From Paenibacillus anaericanus (lineage in GTDB: Bacteria; Bacillota; Bacilli; Paenibacillales; Paenibacillaceae): 64,000 nucleotides of DNA. A program made the translations under genes and the position numbers. Each line of letters starts with the position of its first letter. The stretch's first letter is position 1. The DNA lies in assembly GCF_003994475.1 (NCBI RefSeq), contig NZ_RZNY01000007.1, positions 149,991 to 213,990 on the forward strand, given 5' to 3'. Positions 1 through 9,160 of the stretch are shown piece after piece. The notes under the pieces were generated by a model. The model had not been told where the DNA came from and searched no databases. It worked only from the letters and a program-made list of their open reading frames with translations.

Positions 1-172
1 TTTCCTGCGGTTTCTCTTCTTCCACATAATCGCCACGGGCACCTTTTTTGAACTCTTTCAACATCGTGCCGAAGCTACGCCCGAGTTCTGGTAATTTGCT
101 AGGACCAAATAACAGGAGCGCAGCAATTACCAACAACAGCAAATGTGTCGGTCGCAACAAATTTTCAAGCAC
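1..172 (-). CDS. tatA: Twin-arginine translocase subunit TatA (3' end outside window)
   Basis: Small single-span membrane protein of the Tat system, which exports folded proteins. The 57 visible codons start at GTG (172) behind an AAGGAG site at 181-187. They read as a short N-terminus, a hydrophobic helix (about residues 11-22, LLLLVIAALLLFGPSKLPEL), the FGPSKLPELGRSFG hinge typical of TatA/Hcf106, and the start of the charged amphipathic helix (KEFKKGARGDYVEEE). The C-terminal part lies beyond base 1. TatA and TatB-type proteins are hard to separate from the N-terminus, but Firmicutes normally have TatA only. Its TatC partner is not in the window. Confidence 0.9.
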   Translation of the reverse strand, partial: MLENLLRPTHLLLLVIAALLLFGPSKLPELGRSFGTMLKEFKKGARGDYVEEEKPQE

Positions 173-317
173 ATTTATCACTCCTTAGGTATATCTTAGT
201 AAAAATTATACTACTTTTTACAGAATAAAGGGAAATATTTCTTATAAATTTAATCGAAACCAAAACAAACTTCTGGGCATATGCTGTTTCATCAAGCTAT
301 GCAAAGGGGAGAACATC

Positions 318-935
318 ATGAATTCTTACAATCTGTGGGCTATCATTGCCATCGGGTTGGCCTCCAACCTAGATAATGCAGGGGTCGGAATTGCATATGG
401 GGTCCGAAAAATTCGTATTCCGTGGTATTCCAATTTAGCTATTTCCATCATTTCACTTCTTGCCACTTTAACTTCAGGTTTATTCGGGACTTGGATTTCC
501 TCTTATATCGATCCTTGGATTGGCCAATTCATCGGAACGGTTGTCATCGTCGGGGTCGGGATTTGGGTACTGTTACAACCACTCACAGAAAAGAAAAAAT
601 CGCAGAAGGATGGCGATAGCGATACAAATGCGTTTACCCGCTTGCTCCGCAATCCTGAAGAAGCAGATAAAGACAGTTCCAAATCCATCAGTTTAACGGA
701 ATCTATACTGCTAGGTACCGCGCTGGCTATGAATGCATTGGCCGGTGGATTCAATGCGGGCATTACCCAGCTAGACATATGGTATACATCGCTATCTGTC
801 GGGATTTTCAGTTTTCTATTACTATTATTATGTGCAGGATTTGGCGAGAAATATGCGGCTGAGAAGTTTGGTAATACCGCTACCGTTATATCAGGTTTAC
901 TGCTTATCGTAATCGGAATTAATCAAATGTTCTAA
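318..935 (+). CDS. ytaF: Sporulation membrane protein YtaF
   Basis: A 205-residue integral membrane protein with about six hydrophobic segments and a charged cytosolic loop near residues 90-125. It contains two related half-motifs, ASNLDNAGVGIAYG (residues 15-28) and a MNALAGGFNAG motif after the loop. This is the internal duplication expected of the MntP/YtaF cation-exporter-like family. YtaF is annotated as a sporulation membrane protein in Bacillus, but its transport substrate is not established. The ATG follows an AAAGGGGAG site with good spacing. It appears monocistronic, diverging from tatA. Confidence 0.85.
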   Translation: MNSYNLWAIIAIGLASNLDNAGVGIAYGVRKIRIPWYSNLAISIISLLATLTSGLFGTWISSYIDPWIGQFIGTVVIVGVGIWVLLQPLTEKKKSQKDGDSDTNAFTRLLRNPEEADKDSSKSISLTESILLGTALAMNALAGGFNAGITQLDIWYTSLSVGIFSFLLLLLCAGFGEKYAAEKFGNTATVISGLLLIVIGINQMF

Positions 936-944
936 TCTAATCCT

Positions 945-1201
945 GAACTCGCCAGATGAATGGCCGTTGTCTATAACTATCGATTTACCAAAGCCAGTCC
1001 CCCGGTCAATCCCAATATTCGTGGTAACCGCTCCGGGGTGAAGGCAATTGGCTGTAACACGGGTTCCTTTTAATTGCTAGGCCCCATTCCACGCTACGAG
1101 AAGCCATTGTAACGTCTGCTCCCCTGCGTGCCAGTTCCACCGTGGACGCCTAAGCCCATCCCCGAATCAGTTCCCGTTATAATCACCGTTCTTCCTTGCA
1201 T
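945..1201 (-). pseudogene. Decayed short-chain dehydrogenase/reductase (SDR)
   Basis: Read on the minus strand from ATG 1201, three pieces of an SDR appear in different frames. First comes the cofactor-binding start TVIITGTDSGMGLG, then VELARRGADVTMASRS in a shifted frame, and after a large internal deletion GTRVTANCLHPGAVTTNIG, the conserved region after the catalytic Tyr-Lys. The catalytic YxxxK section is gone and stops occur, so no active enzyme can be made. The fragment ends against ytaF. An intact SDR of about 290 residues seems to have decayed here. Confidence 0.8.
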
Positions 1202-1316
1202 GTTATTCATCTTCTATCTATTCAATCTTTGTCAATATTCTATCTCACTTATTTCATACATTTTACTCTATAATATACAGATTAGGATAAACTTTATTAG
1301 ACAGGAGATATTTACT

Positions 1317-2258
1317 ATGCAATGGCTCTCGAGCTATGAAGGAGATCTAGGACAAGCATTCACGAAAGCTGAGCACATATTATCGGGACTGCCTACCACG
1401 TTTAGCCAACCTGCTCTAGCTTACCTCGATAAGTTTCATGTACTAAAAGCAGATAGTTCTAAAAATTACATATGTTACTTGCTGCCGTTCTGGTTACAAG
1501 ATAATTCAGGTGTCAGCATCAATGACTGTCGAAATTTCGCAGTAGCAAATATATTCGGAATGATGTACTACCATCTCATTGATGAATTGATGGACGAACC
1601 TGAGGCAAAATCTGCTCACCAACTCCCACTTGCCAACTTGATCCACTTCGAATTCACCCAAATTTATAGTAACTATTTTCCGTCAGACTCCCCGTTCTGG
1701 AGCTATTATAAGAAATACGTTACAGAATGGGCGGAAGCTGTGACCCATGAGCAACATCGAGATTACTTTCAGGAGGCTCCTTCAGCAATTGCCCACAAAG
1801 CATCCCCTGTGAAATTATCTATTGTCAGTTCACTGTTGCTGATAGAACATGATAATCAAGAGGAGCTCATCCCTCTCTTTGAAGATGCAGTTGATACGGT
1901 ATTAATAACTCTTCAAATGCTGGATGATTGGAAAGATTGGGAGAAAGATTTGCAGGAGGGAAGTTACAATTGTCTGATCTCCATGGTTCAGTCTAATCTA
2001 CAAATTCATAAGGCTCGCAGACCTACGCATGAGGAAATTACACAAGCACTATATGCCTCAGTTCTTCTATCTCATTATGCGCAACGAGCGGAAACTCATC
2101 ATGAATCCCTTAGGATTATAGAGCCCTATGCTCCGCGTCTTTACGAATTCCATGCCTATCTGTGCCAAAATATTCATGAGGGTGCTAATCACATAGAGAA
2201 AGAGAGAAATTTGTTGCAACAAGGAGGGTTAGCGTATTGGTTATCTAAAAACTCCTAA
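1317..2258 (+). CDS. ComQ-like class I isoprenoid biosynthesis enzyme (candidate peptide prenyltransferase)
   Basis: A 313-residue, mostly helical protein with two Asp-rich motifs characteristic of the trans-isoprenyl diphosphate synthase fold: DELMDE (residues 89-94) and DDWKDWEKD (203-211). These would bind Mg2+ and an isoprenyl diphosphate. The open frame extends upstream, but ATG 1317 has an AGGAGA site 8 bases before it, and the upstream residues come from the SDR remnant. The motifs fit the group that includes ComQ, which isoprenylates a Trp in ComX. Its only clear partner is the NHLP peptide gene 77 bases downstream. Function as a prenyltransferase for that peptide is inferred; a terpene synthase or short-chain prenyl synthase is the alternative. 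Confidence 0.7.
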   Translation: MQWLSSYEGDLGQAFTKAEHILSGLPTTFSQPALAYLDKFHVLKADSSKNYICYLLPFWLQDNSGVSINDCRNFAVANIFGMMYYHLIDELMDEPEAKSAHQLPLANLIHFEFTQIYSNYFPSDSPFWSYYKKYVTEWAEAVTHEQHRDYFQEAPSAIAHKASPVKLSIVSSLLLIEHDNQEELIPLFEDAVDTVLITLQMLDDWKDWEKDLQEGSYNCLISMVQSNLQIHKARRPTHEEITQALYASVLLSHYAQRAETHHESLRIIEPYAPRLYEFHAYLCQNIHEGANHIEKERNLLQQGGLAYWLSKNS

Positions 2259-2335
2259 ATTTTCTAGATTTATGTCATTTTTCGTGGTATATTGAAGAGG
2301 TAAATACAACCATTTTAATAAGAAAGGGTGATTTT

Positions 2336-2581
2336 ATGACATCAGGAGCTTCCCTTCAAACGCAAGTTATTCAGAAAGCTTGGCAAGATCCCAGCTTCAA
2401 AGCAAAACTGTTATCCGATCCAAAGGCAGCAATCCAGGAGGCACTGGGCGTACTTCTCCCGGACCATATCGAAATTAAAGCGGTAGAAGAGAATCCAAAC
2501 GAATTCTATCTTGTCCTTCCACCGAATCCATCGGGCGTCATTGCAGCCGATGTGCAACCAAAAGCAGTATGGGGTATGTAA
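2336..2581 (+). CDS. NHLP-family leader peptide (RiPP precursor) with C-terminal Trp-Gly-Met
   Basis: An 81-residue peptide. Residues 10-62 match the nitrile hydratase alpha-subunit-like leader: IQKAWQDPSFKAKLL, a short DPKAAIQEALGV segment, LPDHIEIKAVEEN, and the closing FYLVLPPNP. The last ~16 residues (SGVIAADVQPKAVWGM) form the likely core, with Trp79 third from the C-terminus. It has no Cys and few Ser/Thr, so lanthionine or azoline chemistry is unlikely. An AAAGGGTG site precedes ATG 2336, and a TATATT box near 2290 could give it its own promoter. The adjacent isoprenoid enzyme suggests Trp prenylation as in ComX. No exporter or peptidase is adjacent. Confidence 0.8.
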   Translation: MTSGASLQTQVIQKAWQDPSFKAKLLSDPKAAIQEALGVLLPDHIEIKAVEENPNEFYLVLPPNPSGVIAADVQPKAVWGM

Positions 2582-2635
2582 CTACCAAGTAATTTGCTTA
2601 GGGATAGCTATAGAAGTCTTATCTCGGAAATTCCT

Positions 2636-4531
2636 TCAGGATTTTTTTACTGCTGGGAACCGGATGCTGACTTCTGTACCTATCCCTTTTTCACTTCTAA
2701 ATGTAATTTTCCCATTCATAACCTCGATAATTCGAAAAGTTACCATAAGACCTAGCCCAGTCCCTTTTGTTTTATTGGAAAAGTAGGGCTCTCCCAGACG
2801 TGCTAGTACCTCCTCATCCATTCCTTCACCGTTATCCTTAATATGAATACAAACTTGCTCCTTCTCTTCGTATGCCCAAAGATGAATATCTCCTTCATCA
2901 CTAAGTGCTTCAATACTATTCTTGATGATGTTAACAAAAGCTTGCTTAAATTTAGAAGAGTTTCCAACAATATAAAGTTCATTTGGGATATCGGCTGTTA
3001 TCTTACCACCCTGCAAGTTAGCCATTGGCACGAGAATACCCTCGATATGGATAAATTCCTCCAATATATCCAAGGTTGTTACATTCCCAACTTCTGGTTT
3101 GGCAAAGGTGAGGAAGTCCGTGATAATACCAGAAGCTCGGTCCAACTCTTCTAAGGCCATATTCAAATAAACTTTATCCGATCTTTCTTGCTTCTCCGCA
3201 ATAAGCTGTATGAATCCACGGGTTACCTGTAGCGGATTTCTCACCTCATGTGCAACGGAAGCCGCTAATTCACTAATGATTTCCATCTTCTCCGAACGTT
3301 GAAGCTCATTATTAAATACTTCCAATTGTTTTGAATACTCCACAACACGTTCGTGATTTTCAGAAAATTTTCTACCTAAAATGATGATTAAAGACGTAAG
3401 AAAACTTACAACTCCCCATTTCCATAAGAACAAATCGTAATAGGCAGCTTGTGTATAGAACCATACAAGTTCTCCAACACCAAGGAATGCAAAAATCATA
3501 AACCCAATAGAAAAAATGATGGCATCCTTATTTCCCTTAATCCCGTAAATGATTGAGGTAGTCACAAGTAGAACAAATTGAATAATCATGAGATAACCGA
3601 GTACTTTTGCAGAGGCCATACTATAAAGATCAAACAATTTATTAGAAGACAATTCATTTATGAGCAATAAGGAAACACAAAAAATAGAGTATGCAACCTG
3701 AAACTTGCGACATCTCTGAATTAAGGAATAATAACCTGCCCCAAAAGTTTTTTCGAAAAACAAGGTAAAAGCCGGAAGTAGAATAAACAACGACAAATCG
3801 AATAACGTAACGATTAATTTCCCGTAATCTTCAAAAAGCCAATATGAGAATGAAGAATAGGTTAAGACAATAACACCGCTTGACAAAATAACAGTAAATA
3901 AAGATAACCATATCGCTATATTTTCGTATTTTAAAAATAAGGAACAAACGATCATAATTAAAGCAATAAATGCAAGTGCGCTACCTAAGATAAAATCGGA
4001 TATATTCCCTCTAACAAACCCTTTATTTAATTCCTGGTACTCTCCTATCCTAATCTTATCAGGAATTCCGATTCTTCTCTCAGAGGCTATACCAATATAT
4101 ATTGTTTTATTGGAGTCCTTTGGACTTAAAGGAATAAGAATACTATTTATTTCGTAATTGTATTTTCGATTAGATTCATAAACATTAGTCCCCTCTAGGT
4201 TAACAATAATGCGTTTACCATAAATCTTATCAAATAAAATAGCTGAAGAATTATCCTTTAGCAGAGGTAGTTGGAACTTTATCCATTGTGAATTTGATTT
4301 TGATGTTCTTTCAGAAATCGTTGAACTCGTCCCCCCATCAATCCAACCATCAGAGCTAATTAACTGCTCTTTGTTAGATTGAAAATCCAGCTGATTCGTC
4401 CAAGTATATTTCCAGTGATCAATGGTTATGTCATCTGAGTTCTCATTGTGATAACCCTCAAAAAAAACCGCAGAGAATACAATTATGAACAATGCAACGA
4501 GGATAACCATGCCTTTATAAATGACTTTCAT
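2636..4531 (-). CDS. Orphan sensor histidine kinase, 7TMR-DISM type
   Basis: A 631-residue membrane kinase. It has one N-terminal membrane segment (7-25), an extracytoplasmic region of about 150 residues resembling the beta-sandwich ligand domain of 7TMR-DISM receptors, and seven more membrane segments (about 180-386). The cytosolic kinase follows: H-box AHEVRNPLQ with His428, N-box NIIKNSIEA (533-541), G1 DNGEGM (566-571) and G2 KGTGLGL (589-595). The catalytic core resembles sporulation (Kin-type) kinases that feed Spo0F/Spo0A. No response regulator is adjacent. It converges on the NHLP peptide gene with 54 bases between stops, so a role as receptor for that peptide is possible but unproven. 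Confidence 0.85.
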   Translation of the reverse strand: MKVIYKGMVILVALFIIVFSAVFFEGYHNENSDDITIDHWKYTWTNQLDFQSNKEQLISSDGWIDGGTSSTISERTSKSNSQWIKFQLPLLKDNSSAILFDKIYGKRIIVNLEGTNVYESNRKYNYEINSILIPLSPKDSNKTIYIGIASERRIGIPDKIRIGEYQELNKGFVRGNISDFILGSALAFIALIMIVCSLFLKYENIAIWLSLFTVILSSGVIVLTYSSFSYWLFEDYGKLIVTLFDLSLFILLPAFTLFFEKTFGAGYYSLIQRCRKFQVAYSIFCVSLLLINELSSNKLFDLYSMASAKVLGYLMIIQFVLLVTTSIIYGIKGNKDAIIFSIGFMIFAFLGVGELVWFYTQAAYYDLFLWKWGVVSFLTSLIIILGRKFSENHERVVEYSKQLEVFNNELQRSEKMEIISELAASVAHEVRNPLQVTRGFIQLIAEKQERSDKVYLNMALEELDRASGIITDFLTFAKPEVGNVTTLDILEEFIHIEGILVPMANLQGGKITADIPNELYIVGNSSKFKQAFVNIIKNSIEALSDEGDIHLWAYEEKEQVCIHIKDNGEGMDEEVLARLGEPYFSNKTKGTGLGLMVTFRIIEVMNGKITFRSEKGIGTEVSIRFPAVKKS

Positions 4532-4899
4532 TACAGCACCCCTGCTAATAAAATAACAAAATGACAGCTACTCCATCACGACAATACAATTATATAATAA
4601 CATTTCAATAATTTGGCAATTATATTATTCTATCATAATATGTAACATCGTTATTTTACCGTTATTAACTCACTAACGCTATCCATAGTTTTACAGTCTT
4701 AGTCCTTTATACATATATGCAACTTAATTCACAATAAAAAGTCATGATTATAGGATCATATCTTTTAAATCAACCCTATGTATTTACAATTTTTGTACCT
4801 TATCAAGTGCGTCGATTGAACTGCGGCTTTTGGGGTAAACTCCAAATAGGAACATTTGAAGTATATGCCTAATTCCGACACAGGAGGACAGAAACCATA
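4532..4899. other. AT-rich intergenic region
   Basis: Divergent region between the kinase and the small acidic protein gene. It is very AT-rich and must hold promoters for both. A short imperfect palindrome (TTTGGGGTAAACTCCAAA, about 4828-4845) lies before the 4900 gene. No gene or structured RNA was recognised. Confidence 0.5.
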
Positions 4900-5214
4900 A
4901 TGGATGAGTTCAAGACAGCTGCTGACTATGAATATGAGCGATACGAAATATTGAAGGGATATCGTCCTGAGAATGACATTCCAGACGCCGATCTGTTACC
5001 ACATGACACCCGAATTACTCAAGGTATTAGCGAGGAGAGCGGACCCACCCATATCGCTTCTAGTGATAATAATCAATGGGAAGAACTTCAAGATGTACCT
5101 GATGCAGATGAGATTGAGATGAATACCCCAATTGACCCAGCAGCTCCCGATACAGAAGCTTTACATGGCACAGATTTGCTGAACGGTTATAGTGGTGACG
5201 ATACGAATAGTTAA
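4900..5214 (+). CDS. Small acidic protein of unknown function
   Basis: A 104-residue, very acidic protein (many Asp/Glu, DVPDADEIEMNTP) with no membrane segment or Cys. It looks largely disordered. An AGGAGGA site (4882-4888) gives strong support for translation from ATG 4900, and a terminator hairpin follows. I do not recognise the family. Similar acidic hypothetical proteins occur in Paenibacillus-like genomes, but no function can be assigned. Confidence 0.65.
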   Translation: MDEFKTAADYEYERYEILKGYRPENDIPDADLLPHDTRITQGISEESGPTHIASSDNNQWEELQDVPDADEIEMNTPIDPAAPDTEALHGTDLLNGYSGDDTNS

Positions 5215-5234
5215 AGCATCATGTATAAACATAA

Positions 5235-5275
5235 AGAGAACCCTGGCAAAGTTAACAAATCTGCCAGGGTTCTCT
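5235..5275. terminator. Bidirectional hairpin terminator
   Basis: A perfect 14-bp inverted repeat (AGAGAACCCTGGCA and its complement) around a 13-base loop lies between the convergent ends of the 4900 gene and the chemoreceptor. The U-tract is weak on both strands. Confidence 0.75.
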
Positions 5276-5296
5276 AGTGTTAGAATAAGATTTTAT

Positions 5297-7279
5297 TTAG
5301 TCTTTATATATTTTGAAGCGTCCCACCAATTGTTGTAATTGCTCTGCCAGACTACTAAGGTCCGTTGATGAGGAAGCGATTTCTTCTACAGACGCTAGTT
5401 GTTCCTCAGCCGCCGCAGATATGGTCTCCGTTGAACTTGCCGCCTCTTGCGAGAGACTACGAATGTGATGGATTGCCTGGGTTACAGTACTAGCTTCATT
5501 TGTCACATCATGCATTGCATCCGACGCCGATTGTATCACCTTGGCAGCACCGACCACGGATTCAGATATAAGTTTAAAGGAGCTTCCTGAAGTATCCACT
5601 GCTTCTATGCCCTGCGTAACTTTGTCTTTTACATCTTCCATCGTGTCTACAGCCTGCTTCATCTCTGTCTGAATATGTCCGATCAATTCCTTGATCTGAT
5701 TTGCCGACTGAGCTGATCCTTCAGCAAGCTTACGGACTTCAGAGGCAACAACAGCAAATCCTCTACCCTGTTCCCCAGCTCTCGCTGCTTCAATTGAGGC
5801 GTTTAATGCCAACAAATTGGTCTGTTGCGAAATACCTGCCATGACACTAACAATTCCATCAATATGTTCGGCACGCCGATTCAACGACAGGATTACAGAT
5901 GCAAGTTCTTCAACTGTCTGGTTAACACTTCGAATTTTCTCCTCTGTACTTGCAACCGCTGCAATACCATGATCAGCAGCATCTGTCGTCTGTGACATCG
6001 TCTTTGTTACCTCAAACATATGACCGGAGATATTCTCGACCTTGCGGGTCATAGAATCAATGGTCTTCATGCCTCCCTCAACGCTTTGCAGTTGTTGCTC
6101 GCTCCCCGTTGCTACTTCCTGTATAGCTACAGTTACATGCTCTATCGCCTTCGTCGTTTGTTCCGCCCCCGCCGAGAGCTCCTCCGCTGAAGAAGATACA
6201 TTATCCGTCATCTCTCGGACACTTCCAACCATATTACGTAAATTATCGACCATGAGTTGAAAGTTATTCGCTAAATCACCAATCTCGTCTTGTCGGAAGT
6301 TATCTAACCGTTTGGTTAAGTCTCCCTCACTTAAAACGGCTGTTGCATCTTTCAATCTTCGAAGTGGTACGGTTACAGACCGGACATTAAAGAAGATCAA
6401 TATCCCTGCTGCCAATATGGAGATAACGACGACAATAATCGCCGTATTTCTGATACCAACGGTCTTGCTTAGCACTTCATCTTGATTTAAACTACCGCCA
6501 ATTCTCCAATTAGTTACCTCATTCTTCATGAATGCCATCTTATAATTGTTACCTTGATAAGTATAATTGAGTTCTCCAAGATCACTCGCGAACATCTCTT
6601 GGACGAAATTGTCTGTAGATTCCTCACCTATGTTACCACTAGGATTAACCAAGAATTTTTTACTATCATCTAAGATTGTAATATATCCATCTTGTCCAAC
6701 CTTCATGTTTGTCATTTTCGTCAGAGCTGCTAGATCCAAGTTAAGTGAAATGACCCCATTGCCATCCGGAAGAACTTGTGAGATGGAGACAGCCATATTT
6801 CCATCGACCGAAAGAAACGACGGAGAAACAATCGGGGTTGTCCCTTGCTTAAAGGCCAGCGTATACCAATCTCTCTTTCGTGGATCATAATCAGAAGCCA
6901 GAGCATCATCTAGAGAACGCACGATTTTCCCATTGCTGGTTCCGATATACATATCAAGAACATCACTATGAACAGCCTTATATTCCTTAAACTTATCCTT
7001 TATCTCTCGCCCGTTTTCAGCTACCTCTTTATCGACAGCTTCTGAAGTAAATAACTTTGCATAATAAGAAATATCTAATAATTTATTCTCGATAGCTTGT
7101 GTAATGATCGCATCGGCAGAATCTACACTTTCCAGTGCACTAGCCATCAATTCATCCTCAACGCGGTTACTTGCCACCGAATAGGTAATTGAAGCGATAA
7201 TGATACTAGGAACCAACAGTACGATCAAATATGAAGCGATCATCCGGGTTCTAATTGAGCTTATTGTTTTTTTTCTCAT
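5297..7279 (-). CDS. Methyl-accepting chemotaxis protein (Cache-HAMP-MCP)
   Basis: A 660-residue chemoreceptor. It has an N-terminal membrane segment (about 12-33), a long extracytoplasmic dCache-type sensing domain (about 40-275, with [14 protein letters not shown] and [17 protein letters not shown] segments typical of Cache_1), a second membrane helix (about 280-302), a HAMP domain and a long coiled-coil signalling domain. The highly conserved tip ([19 protein letters not shown] and [16 protein letters not shown]) that contacts CheA/CheW is intact. The C-terminus lacks a CheR-binding pentapeptide. The ligand is unknown; dCache receptors often bind amino acids. It is followed by the diguanylate cyclase on the same strand upstream. 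Confidence 0.92.
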   Translation of the reverse strand: MRKKTISSIRTRMIASYLIVLLVPSIIIASITYSVASNRVEDELMASALESVDSADAIITQAIENKLLDISYYAKLFTSEAVDKEVAENGREIKDKFKEYKAVHSDVLDMYIGTSNGKIVRSLDDALASDYDPRKRDWYTLAFKQGTTPIVSPSFLSVDGNMAVSISQVLPDGNGVISLNLDLAALTKMTNMKVGQDGYITILDDSKKFLVNPSGNIGEESTDNFVQEMFASDLGELNYTYQGNNYKMAFMKNEVTNWRIGGSLNQDEVLSKTVGIRNTAIIVVVISILAAGILIFFNVRSVTVPLRRLKDATAVLSEGDLTKRLDNFRQDEIGDLANNFQLMVDNLRNMVGSVREMTDNVSSSAEELSAGAEQTTKAIEHVTVAIQEVATGSEQQLQSVEGGMKTIDSMTRKVENISGHMFEVTKTMSQTTDAADHGIAAVASTEEKIRSVNQTVEELASVILSLNRRAEHIDGIVSVMAGISQQTNLLALNASIEAARAGEQGRGFAVVASEVRKLAEGSAQSANQIKELIGHIQTEMKQAVDTMEDVKDKVTQGIEAVDTSGSSFKLISESVVGAAKVIQSASDAMHDVTNEASTVTQAIHHIRSLSQEAASSTETISAAAEEQLASVEEIASSSTDLSSLAEQLQQLVGRFKIYKD

Positions 7280-7425
7280 ACGTTCACTCCTCGAATCTAC
7301 AGTATATCAGCAAAAATATATACTTTATATATCGGTTATGGAATTTGATCCTTATAGTAACATTTCATGTAATTTACATAAATCGAGTCCTACAAACACT
7401 CTATTGTTCCATAAAAAATAAAAAA

Positions 7426-7447
7426 AGCTGAGGATTTCTCCTCAACT
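7426..7447 (-). terminator. Terminator of the diguanylate cyclase gene
   Basis: A 9-bp stem (AGTTGAGGA/TCCTCAGCT with one G-U pair) and 4-base loop followed on the minus strand by a run of T. It lies just after the stop codon at 7465. Confidence 0.8.
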
Positions 7448-7464
7448 TGTTCTTTGAAAGGACT

Positions 7465-8538
7465 TTATGCACAAATACAAACACGATTCCTTCCAGACTC
7501 CTTGGCTTGATACAATGCTTGATCTGCCTTCTCAAGTAGCTGTTCTAGCATAACGTCAGGATAAGTTGCACAACCCACTGAAATCGTAATATGCAAATCT
7601 GTTCCGTCTGGTAGTCGGAATACGTGATCCTCCACATTACGGCGTAATCTCTCAGCGATCATCGTGATTTGTTCGTGATTACATCGATCTACAACAACAA
7701 CGAACTCTTCTCCACCTTTACGTGCGATATGATCATTCGGCCGGAAAGAATCCCTAAGCACTTCCGCTAAATCAGCCAGTACTACATCACCAGCTGGATG
7801 TCCATATGTATCGTTCACACATTTGAAATGGTCAATATCCACCATCAGGAGCGTAAATGGTGTATTCGAATGGAGGGTTACTATCGACTTCTGTTCCATA
7901 AATGCTTCAAATGCTCTTGAATTGAACAGTCCCGTCAGAAAGTCTCGGTTTGCTGCTTCACTCATCAATCTCAACATATCATCAGATCGCTTCAAATATT
8001 GCAGCATATAATATGTGAACACACCACCCAAAATGTATACGACACTAAATAACGCTATCGAAAACCACTTATCCTCTTGTATGGTGATCGCAAATATTGT
8101 ACTTGCAGTCATCATGGTTAGTACCAATGACCAGCCCCATCTCTTGAAAGACAGCTTCCTTCCGCGTATCAATATCATGGCAATCCCTAAAGTCACAAAT
8201 GCATTGATTGCAGCAAGTTCGGAAGACATATTGATTCCGCTAAGAAAAAACAGCCGATAAATGGAGATGATAATCGCGGTTGCCACCCCAGCAGTACCAC
8301 CTCCAAGGTAAACGGAAATCAAAATAGGTAACTGACGGAAGTCAGCAAATACCGTATTGCTAATGGGAAAGGAAAAGTACATCAGAACTACGCCAAATAA
8401 ACCTAACACAATACCAGGAATAATGTGGTTAGATTTTCTTTTCATACGATTCTCAGTCAGATATTTGCTTCTTACCATATTTCCAAAGAATAGAAATGTC
8501 GTAAGAATAGTGAAATTATTAACTAAACCCTCAAACAT
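7465..8538 (-). CDS. Membrane diguanylate cyclase (5TM-LYT + GGDEF)
   Basis: A 357-residue enzyme predicted to make the second messenger c-di-GMP from two GTP. The first ~180 residues hold six hydrophobic segments resembling the 5TM-5TMR_LYT sensor found in LytS-like proteins. The GGDEF domain (about 195-357) has an intact active-site loop GGEEF (275-279), the metal-binding LMVDIDHFK segment, and an RPND (266-269) product-inhibition I-site five residues before it. It should therefore be active and feedback-controlled. The signal is unknown. It is transcribed alone, with its own terminator. Confidence 0.9.
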   Translation of the reverse strand: MFEGLVNNFTILTTFLFFGNMVRSKYLTENRMKRKSNHIIPGIVLGLFGVVLMYFSFPISNTVFADFRQLPILISVYLGGGTAGVATAIIISIYRLFFLSGINMSSELAAINAFVTLGIAMILIRGRKLSFKRWGWSLVLTMMTASTIFAITIQEDKWFSIALFSVVYILGGVFTYYMLQYLKRSDDMLRLMSEAANRDFLTGLFNSRAFEAFMEQKSIVTLHSNTPFTLLMVDIDHFKCVNDTYGHPAGDVVLADLAEVLRDSFRPNDHIARKGGEEFVVVVDRCNHEQITMIAERLRRNVEDHVFRLPDGTDLHITISVGCATYPDVMLEQLLEKADQALYQAKESGRNRVCICA

Positions 8539-8756
8539 TATGATATACCTCTCAGCTAGTTATTTCAGGTCGATTTATAAATCTAACCTGCAAATCAGGG
8601 GGATATAGATAGAATTAACTATGTACAAGCATATCACACAATTAATGCATCTCCCATGATTCTACATAAAATGTTCTGCCTTACATTTGAGTCGCGCAGG
8701 GCTACTCCACTGAATATACATATTGTAGCTATAACATCATCCAGGAGGAGATTACA

Positions 8757-9095
8757 ATTCCAAACTATAGGATTATTGTTGATTTATCAGATCGACAGTT
8801 GTACTTACTTGACGATAATATAGTCGTCAGGGCATTCCCGGTCGGAATTGGTAAAATGTTAACTCAGACACCCGCTGGAGACTATGCAATCATTAATAAG
8901 CAACCTAATCCTGGTGGCCCATTCGGCGCATTTTGGATGGGTCTTTCCAAACCTCATTATGGTATCCATGGTACCAATGATCCTTCCTCGATAGGTAAAG
9001 AAGTATCCCACGGCTGCATCCGAATGCACAATGAAGATGTGCTAACACTCGCAGCGCTTGTTCCCATCGGAACTAGGGTAACAATCCGTCCTTGA
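8757..9095 (+). CDS. L,D-transpeptidase (YkuD domain) with ATT start
   Basis: A 112-residue YkuD-fold enzyme that would make 3-3 peptidoglycan cross-links or attach proteins. The catalytic signature is complete: GIHGTN followed by EVSHGCIRM with the nucleophilic Cys. The N-terminal strand [19 protein letters not shown], expected for this family, is only included if translation starts at ATT 8757, 8 bases after AGGAGG (8743-8748). The first usual start, TTG 8799, has no ribosome site and cuts off this strand. No signal peptide is visible, as in other short family members. A sequencing error turning ATG to ATT cannot be excluded. Confidence 0.85.
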   Translation: MPNYRIIVDLSDRQLYLLDDNIVVRAFPVGIGKMLTQTPAGDYAIINKQPNPGGPFGAFWMGLSKPHYGIHGTNDPSSIGKEVSHGCIRMHNEDVLTLAALVPIGTRVTIRP

Positions 9096-9160
9096 TGGAT
9101 TCTCCTTTCTATAGTCCTCATGATATAATGACAGAAGAATATGGAAAAGGGTGAACAACG

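Noticed and set aside
1128..1316. 63-codon N-terminal extension of the isoprenoid enzyme frame
   Set aside because: It overlaps the SDR remnant, has no ribosome site, and ATG 1317 has a well-spaced one.
4820..4850. TTTGGGGTAAACTCCAAA as a sigma-B promoter or operator
   Set aside because: Only one short palindrome, no matching -35/-10 spacing.
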